Shown: piece after piece, positions 35,747-47,600 of the stretch | Numbering within the stretch: position 1 is the stretch's first letter | Layout: each line of letters begins with the position of its first letter | Origin: Talinum fruticosum | Taxonomy: Eukaryota > Streptophyta > Magnoliopsida > Caryophyllales > Talinaceae | Direction: 5' to 3' | Assembly (NCBI GenBank): GCA_021018815.1 | Contig: JAITYX010000103.1 | Location: forward strand, 310,001-374,000 | DNA length: 64,000 nt | Position numbers and translations under genes: made by a program | The notes under the pieces: model-generated | Database searches by the model: none | The model's input: the letters and a program-made list of their open reading frames with translations, nothing else | Told to the model about the DNA's origin: nothing

Positions 35747-37435
35747 GCAAATGGGCAAATACTACTGTAGTTGTCTGTCTGAATGAAATGTCACAAGCTG
35801 AAGTTGTTTTCAAGTCCCCACTAAATTCATGGAGGATGGCCTTTTGTTTTGTTTGTCCATATGGGTGTTGATTTGAGGGTTTTCTTATTCCTTTTTTTTT
35901 TTTTCTCTCAAGAAAGAGAAATGGGTAATAGGTAAATATAGTACACATATATGTCATGTCCTCCCTTTTGCATCTTGTACTACAGCTAGTATATCAAAAG
36001 ATTATGGTGGATTTGATACAAAAATCAGAATGAATTGTTGTACATTTTATATTTACTATAATTTTGTTGCGTATTGTTATATTGTTTTATTTGATATATT
36101 TACGTATACATTACCAGCTGGGAAGTAAATTCCCATCGCAATGCACCATTGTGAATCTAGGACTTGTAGTCTTTGATTACATATAAAGGAAAAATCGGAA
36201 GAAAAAATTTGTCCTTTATTAATCCGGGATTATCCAAAACATTTTAATCACAATGCGTGTTTATCTCATTTTTATATTTTTTTATTATTTATGTATTTAT
36301 TTTTATTTGTTGTTTGTTTGTTTGTTTATGCAATTATTATTTATTAATTATACGTTGTTTTTGTTGTGTTTGGGTCCGTCAATCACTCACTCACGTGGCC
36401 ACGTTAGCCTTTTTAGTTTTTTCTAAAGTTTTTTTATTAATTAAGTTAAATGACAAAAAGTTAAACAAGGAAAATTCTAATAATATTATTCATTCACGTA
36501 AATTCTAATAATATTATTTATTCACATTGGTTAGAGTATAAGTAATCATACATGCTAAACAACATGGATGGTCATTCTTCATTTAAAATTTGTATCGATA
36601 AAAAATACATCAAACAGTATAACGATTCATTATGATCTGTTCACTCTAATTTTTATCCTTAAAATGTCTTACTTTTACGATAATATTTTTTTATTTAATT
36701 ACGACACTACATGCTAAAGTAGATTAGGTTGTATTTTCGTTAGTGTATTTAGAATGGATGATATGATCTTAATTAATTTTATATTTTTTAAAAATAAATA
36801 TTATATATTTGATTTCCTGATTTTTATGGTGTGCGATATACTTAACTTCCAAAAAAAAATGAAAAAGTTTTTAGACCTCTATAATTGAATCTAGGTATTT
36901 CTAATTGAATTTATTGGGTCTATCCTTAGATCTTGAAATTTTATTTTATTTTATTTAATATAGGATTAGGGTCACCTACTGACAGCTTTGGTTGGTGGGG
37001 TATAGGATAGATATATGGAATTATTAAATTTATTTTTGGAAAACTATAATAAATTTAAAAATACACTTGAAATGATTAAAAGATTATAATTTCATTTGCA
37101 TTAACATGCGCAAAATCCTGGAATTTTCCCACTATGTATTTATAAATTATGAATTATAAATTTTGGCGGACAACATGATCAGTTTTGTTTGTTTTTGCAT
37201 AATTTACGTTGATTGATTGATGATATTGAAAACCCTTAAATCCACTTCTATCATCATCATCATGCCTCTTCATGCGTTACAGTTTGCATTTTCGACCACC
37301 AGAAACCCAATCCAATCAGATTTATGCACTAATTAAACCACATTTATCAGTAATATGTATATCATTTCCGACCCTGATAAGTTTATATAGGAAGTTCGGA
37401 TAGAAAATATTCATAAATTTGATGGTATATATTAA

Positions 37436-37629
37436 GGATCGGTTTAAATTGGTATGTATATCATTATTTATTTCTGTTCATTTCTGCTCCATTTCTGCTC
37501 ATTTTTGTTCATGTCTACTTATTTTAGCCAATTGTATTTGTTCATTTCTACTCATTTACTGCTCGTTTCGATTCATTTATGTTATATCCGTTATTTCTTT
37601 TCATTTTATTCGTCATTTTGAACAGATCC
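37436..37629. mobile_element. Probable Harbinger/Tourist-like MITE
   Basis: 194 bp flanked by TAA on both sides (37433-37435 and 37630-37632). Terminal inverted repeats GGATCGGTTTAAA and GGATCTGTTCAAA (right end, complemented) match at 11 of 13 positions. The interior is T-rich with repeated TTCATTTCTGCTC-like units and no coding capacity. A related right-end-like sequence is seen near 54235-54255. Confidence 0.5.
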
Positions 37630-38399
37630 TAAAAAGAGAAGTTTTTTTAATACTTTTTAATTTTTTAAAAGTTATGTCATGTTCCATTGACAATTAACTT
37701 ATACCCTTACACCTACTTACAGTTCATTACGAGTTTTTATGACTAACTTTGCAACTATCTTACAACTCCTTATAACAAAGTTTATAACTATGTAAAATTT
37801 AATTACTTTATATAGGAGACTTCTTTAATCCTTTTCTTTATCGAAGTTTTATAAAAGGCAAAAATTTTTCACCGTAGATAAATTTATCAAACTACTTAAA
37901 AAGAATAAAGGTTAAATCACTTAAACCGACTTATTTTCATACAAAGAAAACTCTCTTTGTCATCCATCTAATCCTCACCTAAGTCTTTGCCAGCCAACAT
38001 TTGTGCCTTTTTCCTCTTTTTTCTTTTTTTTGTTCTTAAATTTTATATTTTCCTTTTTTAAGAAATGATTCACGGATTTGATTAAAAGGTTCCCTTCCCA
38101 TCTAGGTAAATTGGAATAGACGCATAAATTACCTTTAGTCAACGAACTTAATATATTTAGTAAATGACAATTTTGCCCCTCTTCTTTTATCCTTTCCCTA
38201 ATTCATTTGTTCTTTAATTAATTTTCAAATAATAAATTGTGAGGGGTAGAGTTTATTGTTTTATATTTCAATTTGTTCTTAAAAATATTTTCTATGCGAA
38301 AGTGCTTGTAGAAAGAAAGAAAAATATAAATAAGATGTTTTGGACTTTTTTTATTTGATTAAAATTTGTGATAATTACCACTCCACCTATAATTTCACC

Positions 38400-38401
<2 letters not shown>

Positions 38402-38443
<42 letters not shown>
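38402..38443. repeat. (TA)n microsatellite
   Basis: About 21 uninterrupted AT/TA units in intergenic DNA. Confidence 0.95.
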
Positions 38444-38448
<5 letters not shown>

Positions 38449-38866
38449 TGTTGATTATCAATTACTGTTCAATATTACCAAATTATAACATTGCATGTAT
38501 ACTATTCCACGTGAAATCACCACGACTGCATGATGTAGGTGTCGTTATTCTAAAATTTGGAGATATCTAAATATAAACAATTTTATCCTAAAAGGCATTT
38601 TACAAATAAAAAGATCGATTTTAATAGATTCCTTTAAAATCATCATTTTACATATTTAAACTTGTGTTTACTTTTACTTTGTTAAAATTAAAACTTTCTG
38701 TCTTTTGTCTTAACGAATCACTAACATAATACGGAATAATATTAATAATCTAAATTTATTCGATATTGTATCGATAAGTATTGTATTCAGTAAAAATAAT
38801 ACCATCAACATTCAAAGATGCAGTAAAATTATTGTGAATTTTGAAATTGAAATTTGTGGATATTAC

Positions 38867-39301
38867 GGTCCTGTTCGGCAAAATGAGTCGTTCGAGTAGC
38901 GGATAGCGGTTTGTGTAGCTGATAGTCTGTTTAGGTAGTCGATAAGTTGTTAGATTTTAGTCTGTTAGCGGATAGACTGTTCAATTGAGCGGTTGAATAA
39001 ATGTGTTCGGTAAATTTAGCGGTTGAGTTAGTTGATTATTGTAAATTGATATAAAAGGATATAAATAATTTATTAAATATAAATTAATGAAGGGATTTTT
39101 TGTCAAAAAATATAAAACGCTACTTTCAAATGTGAAAAGTTAATATTCTTAACTTTTCGAAACACTACTTGAAACGCTAAAAGCTACTGCAAACGTTAAT
39201 TAAAACACTACCTTACCGAACGCTAATATTTGGTTGATTAGTGTTTTGACGCAATCAACGTTAAAAGCCTACTCAAAACATTCGTTGCCAGAATGCGCCT
39301 A
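38867..39301. mobile_element. Possible MITE with imperfect terminal inverted repeats
   Basis: The left end GGTCCTGTTCGGCAAAATG and the complemented right end (GGCGCATTCTGGCAACGAATG) are similar, with mismatches and small gaps. The interior has repeated AGCGGTTGA/AGCGGATAG and AACGCTA motifs and no coding capacity. A target-site duplication was not clear. It resembles non-autonomous hAT-type elements. Confidence 0.35.
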
Positions 39302-40286
39302 CATAATTATGAAGAAATGACTTTATAATAGTATTAGTGAAGGAGATTTATTAAATTATGACGTCAATTTTGGAAGAAAACCCCTTTTTGTCTTTTTTTT
39401 TCCCTCTCAGTAGCTGATTACAACTAATCTTAGAACCTTAATCACGTCTTAATCAATTGACTTTTGCTCCCATCACTTCTCTCTCTCTCTACACCCGCGT
39501 CTTCTCCAACCTCTCTCTCTCTCTCTAGATTTTCTCTCATCTCCCAATCAAATCACAGCAAAAAAACCTCCATATCCTCTCTCTCTCTCTCTCCCTCTCT
39601 CGCTGTCTGGCAATGTCGCAGTCCATCTAGGGCTTTCCATTCTGCCCTCGTTGATCTCGCTCTATTTCTTCACACCCATTTCACTCACATACTCTCACAA
39701 TGACCCTTCCATAGAACCCAGATTCTCTAATCTTTGTTCAATGCCACCCTCTCACACTTCGATCTGTAAGTTCTCGCATTCTTTTTCTACTCTGGATTTT
39801 CTCTTCTTCCGCATTATCGATTTTTGTATTCTTAATCATTTGGTTCCCGGCGCTTTAGCTGGGAATTGCATTTCCCAGTTTAATTTGGGATATTCGATTG
39901 AAAGTTGGAATTTTTAGTTTATTTTCGTTGTCTTTAGTGTATCGTTGATTTTGATCTTCTGAGCCTTAGGGTTTGTGCTTCTTTTCCCACATTTTTGGTT
40001 CTAGTGTTGATTGCCGTAATGCTAATTTGAGTTTTGGATTAAATTTGAGATTCTTGGTCGAATTTGGAAGAATTGATTCTTATTTTGCTGAAATTAGGCC
40101 TTATTATCAGTTTGATTCAAGTTTTCTGTATGCTAAATGCTATTGTTTATGTTATCTATGGTTGCAATTGGCTCTTCCTCTCAAGATTGTGGAGAAGATT
40201 TTGATACGATTGAAAGGTGCATTGTTGTTTTCTTTATGATTAGGTGATGAAAGGGAGAGTTAAGAGATGTTGAAACGTAGCCTAAA

Positions 40287-43267
40287 ATGAGTCAGATAGA
40301 AGTAACGAGAGCTAAGCCTGTTCTTGTTCCACTTGGAACGCTGATTGGTCGTGAACTTAGGTCTGAGAAGGTCGAGAAGCCGATAATTAGGTATGGGCAA
40401 GCGGCATTAGCCAAGAAAGGGGAGGATTATTTCCTGATAAAGCCTGACTGCCAGAGAATTCCCGGGGATCCTTCTACATCTTTCTCCGTTTTTGCGGTAT
40501 AATCTTTTGCATCCAGAATTTAGTAGTTACAGTTTCAATATTTACAGCTGTTGGTTCAAGAGAGATGCTGAACTTTGAATTTTCTTGGTAGATTTTTGAT
40601 GGTCATAATGGCATATCAGCGGCTATATTTGCCAAGGAGAATTTGTTGAATAATGTTTTGAGCGCAATTCCGGAAGGTGCTAGTCGGGAAGAGTGGCTTC
40701 AGGCACTTCCCAGGGCACTGGTTGCTGGGTTTGTGAAAACCGATATTGAGTTTCAGCAAAAAGGTTTGTTCTGTTTTATTGACTGTGTTCTCACGTTAGA
40801 CACTGAGAAACATGTTATAATGTATTTGATTACAATTTACAGGTGAAAGCTCAGGAACAACTGTTACTTTTGTTGTGATAGATGGATGGACTGTTACTGT
40901 TGCATCTGTTGGGGATTCTAGATGCATACTGGATACACAGGGTGGTGTAGTTTTTCTCTTGACTGTGGATCACCGCTTAGAGGAAAATGTTGAAGAGAGG
41001 GAGCGTGTGACAGCCAGTGGGGGTGAAGTTGGAAGGCTAAATGTTTTTGGGGAAATGAGGTAGAACAGTTGATTTTGTGTCTGGAAAACAGATGTCAATA
41101 AATTTTGAGGGGAGGGGGGTATTTGAAGCAACCGTTGCTGATTTTATGTTTTTCAGGTTGGTCCACTGCGCTGTTGGCCAGGAGGATTATGCCTGTCTAG
41201 GTCCATCGGTGATACTGATGTGGGAGAGTTCATTGTCCCCGTTCCACATGTTAAGCAAGTGAAGGTAAGTCATTACTCATTAGTCTGCCATGACTGAGAT
41301 TTTAATCATAATTTTTCTTGACAGAGTTGATTTTAAGTGTTCTCAGCTCTCTGATGCTGGTGGGAGACTTATTATTGCTTCTGATGGTATCTGGGACGCC
41401 TTATCATCTGAGGCTGCTGCCAAAGCTTGTCGAGGTCTTCCAGCTGATCTTGCGGCAAAACTCGTTGTGAAGGTGAGCCAGTTACGTGGCTGATTTTTCA
41501 ACTCAGTCAGTTGAGAGAAATTTCCCTGACTTCCTTGGAACACTGAACAGGAAGCTTTGAGGTCAAGGGGTCTTAAGGATGATACAACCTGCTTAGTTGT
41601 TGACATTATTCCCTCTGTCCACCCTCTCTTACCTCCTAGTCCTACACCCCAGAAGAAGCACAATGTGCTGAGGTCACTGTTCGGCAAGAGATCTCAAAAC
41701 TCATCGAGCAAAAAGCTTTCTGCTGTTGGAGCTGTGGAGGAATTGTTTGAAGAGGGTTCTGCTATGCTTGCAGAAAGGTTTATCTCTTAAACGCTTCTTC
41801 ATTTGCATCTTTGATGTTCACATTCTCTAGTGAATCTGTTTACTGTAGAGCTCTTCAATGTGGACATTTACTGCAATATCACTAGGAGCCACTTAGTTTT
41901 ATGCAAGTTTATCCTGTGTCCTTTTGTAACAATGACCATACAAGAGCTCTCAGCTATGATGAAAAGAATCAGGCATGTGTTGCAAATTACATTGCATCAT
42001 AGAACCCTAAAATTGACTCTGGAGTTTTCATGTGGGTGGATCACAGTGCGGTAAGCACAATTAGCTTCACAAGGGAAGTCATACTCATGCATGTTGTTTT
42101 CCCTTCATGTGTTGCCATCCTATTGTAGCTGTAAACATGAGTCACACGGGTAATTAATTTTGCCGACCTTTTGTGGTTCCCATGATCCTTAAAAGGGCTA
42201 TATTGATTATTCATGTGTCTGTTTGTGACCTTGTGAGATAGTGGCAACGACTGAATTCCAGTTTTTCATTTCATCAAACTCACTGCCAGCTAAGATGGAT
42301 CCCAATCTTCTGCTATCTTCGATGCGTAACGTTTGAGCCAATTTCAGTAATTTATTATTAGTTTTGGTCTTGTTAGTTTTCAGGACACGATGAAGAGAAA
42401 TTATTCTTTTTACCTCTATCGAAAGAAATAAATCATGAATCTGATTTTGGATCAACATTTAGTTTTGACTTCTGAAAGTTGAATCTTTTGCTTCAGCATG
42501 CTTTGACATGAGTTCCTCATGATTTTGTCTTATGTCCAACATATGAAGCTTCATGTCTAGGTAAAATAACCTACCACATGTTCTGATGGTTAGGGAAAAT
42601 GATTCTGCAATTTAGTCAAATGTTAGGTTTTGAGGTTCAAGGAATCAAGGGTTATAGTTATCTATCTTTCCTCTATGTAGGTAGAGACAAAATTAGTGGT
42701 CTGCCTGAGATATTTATTTTATTGTTTGAAGTTTTGGTGGGATGTGGTAGCAAATGTGTCACTGCATTTTTGTTTGAATTTCTCTATCTTGCGAAAGGAG
42801 GAGGAAACCAGTGGACATAGTCGTCCATTTAATCAAGTATCTGGGTATTTTTTTATCTTTTTTTTCCTTGACAAATAATTCATGAGATTCGTGACTTTAA
42901 GGTTGTCCTCAGTGCATTGTAAATATATTGGATGGTTCATAATATCAACCTTTATGTGATGGATTATTTTGAAAATTATCAAATTTAGAACTGTTGGTTG
43001 AAAGTCCTAATAGTCAGTCCTTTTCCAAATGTCTCATCAAAATGCAGGCTAGGCAAGGATTTTCCTATGAACCCTGATTCGGGTCTTTTCAGATGTGCGA
43101 TCTGCCAAGTGGATCAACCACAAAGTGATGGTCTCTCAGTCAACTCGGGGCCATTTTTCTCCCCCTCATCAAAGCCATGGGAAGGGCCCTTCCTTTGTGC
43201 CAACTGTCGTAGGAAGAAAGACGCCATGGAAGGAAAGAGGCCAAGCAACCCCACAATTTCCACCTAA
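40287..43267 (+). CDS. Protein phosphatase 2C, PP2C12 type
   Basis: Seven coding exons (40287-40496, 40592-40763, 40843-41059, 41157-41264, 41347-41472, 41551-41777, 43048-43267) encode about 426 residues. PP2C motifs seen in order: FDGHNG (D73), GESSGTTVTF, VASVGDSRC (D152), LCLSRSIGDTDVG (D219), IIASDGIWDAL (D249), LKDDTTCLVVDI (D288/D289). These Mn/Mg-binding acids are complete. The C-terminus adds a small Cys-paired module (CAIC about 40 residues before CANC), which suggests zinc binding and is typical of this plant subfamily (Arabidopsis At1g47380 as remembered). The substrate is unknown. Intron 6 is long (1.27 kb). One base is missing in the G4 run at 41049-41052; with it, all exon phases fit and the CDS is 427 codons with stop. 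A 5' leader intron is likely. Confidence 0.92.
41049..41052 (+). other. Apparent 1-base deletion (G run) in PP2C exon 3
   Basis: As assembled the frame reads LNVFGEMR and stops at 41061-41063. With five Gs it reads VFGGNE up to the donor at 41060 and joins VGPLRCWPGGLCLSRSIGD in phase, the conserved PP2C stretch. Confidence 0.85.
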
Positions 43268-44641
43268 CAATTTTATCCCAGTGATATAATCAATTGTCGA
43301 TATATTCTTTTTTCTTGTCTTGGTTGTGTCAGTGTTGCGGTGTGTGCTGTAGATGTGTGTAAGAAAAGTGAACGTAGCGAATTGAAGAAAGTTCCCTTGG
43401 GTTCTTTTCATCCCATGTCAACAAGCTCTCCGGGTGTTAGAATTATGAATTTCTACTCGCAGTTTGGATCCACTGACAAAACAGACGTGATTATGTGATA
43501 ATCTTGTATGCAAATACATTAGATTGGTTTCTAACAGCTTCGCCTCGAAAGTAAATAGATGAGTGATAGTGATTTGTTATTAGTGTTTTTGTTGATTTTT
43601 ACATGGTTTTTGGGGCTCATACATTCGTGGACAGTTGCTGATCAAACTTTAGGCTGAGAGTTAGATGATTGGATAATTTTCTGTCATAGACTTTTGCATT
43701 GGTTCTGATGCTCTCCTAGATCCTCGTACTGTGCAAGGGCTGACTCGATGGGCTACCAATTAAAATTATCCGCAGGTAGGCTCCCATACACTGGTTGCTT
43801 GACCCCTGGTTCAACACCCACCAACTTGAGACCTTCCTGGAGGCCAGTTGTGGAGCTCCAGTGTGTCCAGCTTTGCCACGGTTGAAGACTTTACACCTTT
43901 GACACAGCCTTTCACGCCTTCAGAGTGCTGTAACTCGTCCACTAAACTGTGGTTAGGGCCAGGCTAGCCACATCTACTCAGAAGGCAATGAGACTATCCA
44001 TGTGCTTGTCAACTCAGTTTCATAGACCATAGGGGACTAAGGAAAGGAATTTATATTACCTACATATACATATATGGTGATGGGGTCATGTGGAATTCAC
44101 AAATCTCAAAACTTCGAAGACCATCAAAGCTGTTTTTGTAAGCATCACAAATCTCGAGAAAAAATCATACCCCAAAACTTACAAATGATCACTGGTATTC
44201 ATCCATCACTCTTCTCATGCTGGAAATCTTCCAGCCAATTAAGCATCATCTATGACAAAGACCAGTTCTTAGCAAATTGTTTGGGGGTTGGGGATATGCT
44301 ACTGTTACATTCATTTCCTTGCCAAACAAGGTGCTCCAAACACAGGAGAAGAAGGTCCTAGTAATATACACTAATCTAAAGTTACAAATTTGAGTACAAT
44401 TTCAACTAAGCTAAAGAGACTAAAGTACAAGAATGCACCCCTCTAACCATGTATATGTCTAAAGGCTAGAAGTTCGTCCATCATTGCTCAGAAAACATAT
44501 CTGACAATCACAAAACCTAACGACGTCTACACTGACCGATGTAGTAATACACAGAATTAAAGAATTTTGGACAAGTAATGTACAAACAAGAACATTGAAG
44601 GTGAAGACCTATCTTTGAATCTGATTGGGAATATTGCTACT
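43268..44641. other. Convergent region between PP2C and TOPLESS-related genes
   Basis: 3' UTRs of both genes are expected at the ends. The part around 43700-44040 is less AT-rich than its surroundings and has a CTGGTTCAACACCC motif but no foldable tRNA or SINE structure. Nothing else was recognised. Confidence 0.55.
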
Positions 44642-47600
44642 TCAGCTAGTGGCAGATGAAGAGGCTGTCCTACCATTTAGCATGCCATTATCAACAGGGG
44701 AGTTACTCCCCACTTTCCTTCTGACTCTGTCGGCTCTACCACCTTAACAGCTCCATCACTCAACCCCACTGCAAATTGGTTCGGCTCCTGTGGGTGGGCA
44801 GCTACAACTAGTGGATATACAGGTTGGCTCCTGTGATTTGGGAGATGAAGATAAGATATTAGACAACAGTAGTTAACTATCAAAGTTTCATCCATCTTAG
44901 AACCTGAAGAAAGTTGGCTCTTAAACGTAAAACCCTACATCTATGTCACTTGGAGTGGAACTCAAGGGTCTCGCACAGATGCATCCAAGGGCCAAAATTG
45001 GCAATTTTCAAGGTGGTTTTGTGGATTTTTGGTTAAAAGACAAAGTGTCGAAGCACAGTACTCATGTCACATAAATTAAATACACATAAATGACAGCATG
45101 AAACCAAAAGCAGATGTAGGTGCTGGTCAGTTCAACTGAGTCTCTAGGAATGGTAAAGTTTTTAGGAGTTGGTACTTGAAAATCGAGTTTGAATCAGCTA
45201 TGTCAACCTTTGGGTTTCCCTTTATACCAAGACAAAGAAAAGAAAAAGCAGAAGATAGGCAATGTACGCCTAGACTCACCCATTCAACTGAGGCTGTGAC
45301 AGGTATGCCGAGGGCGCAATCCGGCATCTGAGTTTCAAGGTATCAGCATCAAATACTCCAATGTTGCCATCAACAAAGGTAGCAAAGATTAGCATACTGT
45401 TGCATGAGTATGCAGCATAAGATATTGGTGCAGACAGCACATCCTGGGGAACCCACTGCAATTCAAGAATGCAGGAGAGAATAACCATCGACAATCAAAA
45501 ACCATATTCAATTTGAGCCCAAATACAGCTACAAGAAGATTGCCGTACCTGTCGAATGCATTCCATCTTAGAGGCATCATATATTGCTAACTGTGTTTCA
45601 TGGAACACTAGCAAGCGGGTTTGATCTGCGTGAAACTGGACTCGAGTATCACCAGAAGCTGTCTTTCCAGCTGGAAGTTGTATCGTCACAGATCTCCTCT
45701 TTTCCCATGTGTCAATGCTCCAGACACAGAGCTGCAGAAATTACTTTTTGTTAGTTTTGGTCTGAAAGAAAGTAACCCCTTCAATATACTGGACTGAACT
45801 TTTTTCTTTTATACTTCATGAAGCAGAACTTTGACTTCCAATTTCCCCAATATTGTCCTAGTTCGTTATACAGATACTAATAATACAGAAGACATAATGG
45901 TAGTTTTCTGTTAGTAACGTTTATTATATAGAGTGCCAGGACTCCCATGACAGTAATTCTCTATACACTGTATCAAATATACAGTGTCAGGGCTCCCGTG
46001 ATGGATAAAAGCCTGTTTTATTCCCTCATACACACTTTAGCCCAAGACCCAACAATGCAGGATCAACTTTCTTGCAACCCAAACCCAGAAGAGAGACAAT
46101 GGTAACTAAAAAGAAGACCATAGCAAACTAATCTACCGAATAACAAAAATGGAAGAAACCATTCCGGATTTTCACACTAATTTTTCAAATCTATCACCTA
46201 AGGAAGTATCAAGTATAAAAAGCTAGTATAATTTTCCAAAATAAAGGCATGTTTCATACTTGAGCATCAGCGCCAGAAGAAACCAGGATGTTAAGAACGG
46301 TTGAAAAGGCTAGACCACTTATGCGCTTCTGGTGGCCTTTCAGCTTTGATCTCACCTGAAGAGAAACAACTCTTAAGATAAATTAAAAGATCCAGGAAAG
46401 GATGGAGAGGGAAAGAGTTGGCTTGCACCAGAAAGCACTGACCTCATCTACCCTCACGTTATAAATGTGGATAGTTGAGTCCTCCATTCCAATTGCTATG
46501 ATGTTGTTGTCTTGGGGATGGAATGCAAGGAAAGTTGAGGCAGGCGGTGGAGGCATGAATGTTGTCATGACCTGGATAAGATAGCTTGTATTGCTCAGAC
46601 TGAATATATCCAGAAATGAGGAAGTTTGCTACAATCACCAAAATTAAAAGTTTGAAACTATGAATACCTTGAATGTCATCATGTTAAACAGTGACACCTT
46701 TCCACCAGCAGCTGACATTACATAAGAGTCATTCTTTGAAAGCGCTATGCATGGTACAGCTTCTTCGAGGTTCACACCTGATAAATCATTAGTCATAAGA
46801 AGACCACTGTTTGGTTGCCAATGCTGAGGAACAACATTCGCAGTGGCCTTTTAACACATCACAATTTCAGAACACTCCAGCCCAAAAGTTTGTTTAATGT
46901 AAAGGTAAATTGAAGAATTTTCCAAAATCATCACCTTTCCAGTAGGATTTTGCTCATTTCTACTCCACTTCCATAACTTTTGGATCCCATTTGACCCAAG
47001 AGCCAAAATACCAACACCATTATTGGTGTAAAGAAGTCGGGCAACCTGGAGGGATGGAACAGATTATTAGATGACTGATGTTAAATAAGACAGAATGTAG
47101 AACCAGAGTGTCCTTCAACAAACCTTATTGGAACTGTCGGTGCTTTCTGGTAAAGTCACTAGCCTGCATTGGACAGGCTCCACAATTTCAGCCAACTGCC
47201 AGGGTTTGACTTTTCAGTTGCATCCTCCATTGGCTTAGCCTTTTCCATGCTTCTTGGTACTATATCAACTCCATTCTGAAGAAAAAGAAAATCAGGTTTA
47301 CATGATAAAAATTCAAACTTTTTCCCTTCAGGAGATACTGAAAAAAGAAGGCAGAAAGGAAATAGAAGGGACATAACCAGAGGGGAAGACGGTATCAGAA
47401 AAGCAAAATTTGACAGCAGAAAAACTAGTTGGGGTTTTATCACACACAACAATATGCTTAGTCACATAAAGAGCAGGGAGCTGCATCAATGTTCTGGACC
47501 TCATCATCACTAGAACATGGCACGTCAATCTCCAAATGACACCGATGAGGCAAGTCCAATAGCCATCACGATAGCTTTGCTCACCACTAGAAAAACTCCC

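Larger units (their letters stand above)
35540..40286. other. Intergenic region between kinesin and PP2C genes
   Basis: Contains the kinesin 3' UTR, AT-rich DNA, two MITE-like elements and a (TA)n tract (listed separately). From about 39470 it holds the CT-rich leader of the PP2C gene. A leader intron is likely: donor GTAAGT at 39766 and acceptor TTAG at 40243. No other gene was recognised. Confidence 0.6.

Noticed and set aside
39464..40239. Three overlapping open frames upstream of the PP2C start
   Set aside because: They lie in the CT-rich leader and probable leader intron, are Ser/Leu or Phe-rich low-complexity translations, and match nothing. Possible upstream ORFs, but no support.
43690..44040. 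Possible tRNA or SINE because of CTGGTTCAACACCC and GC content
   Set aside because: No matching A box at the right distance, no cloverleaf arms and no A-rich tail could be found.
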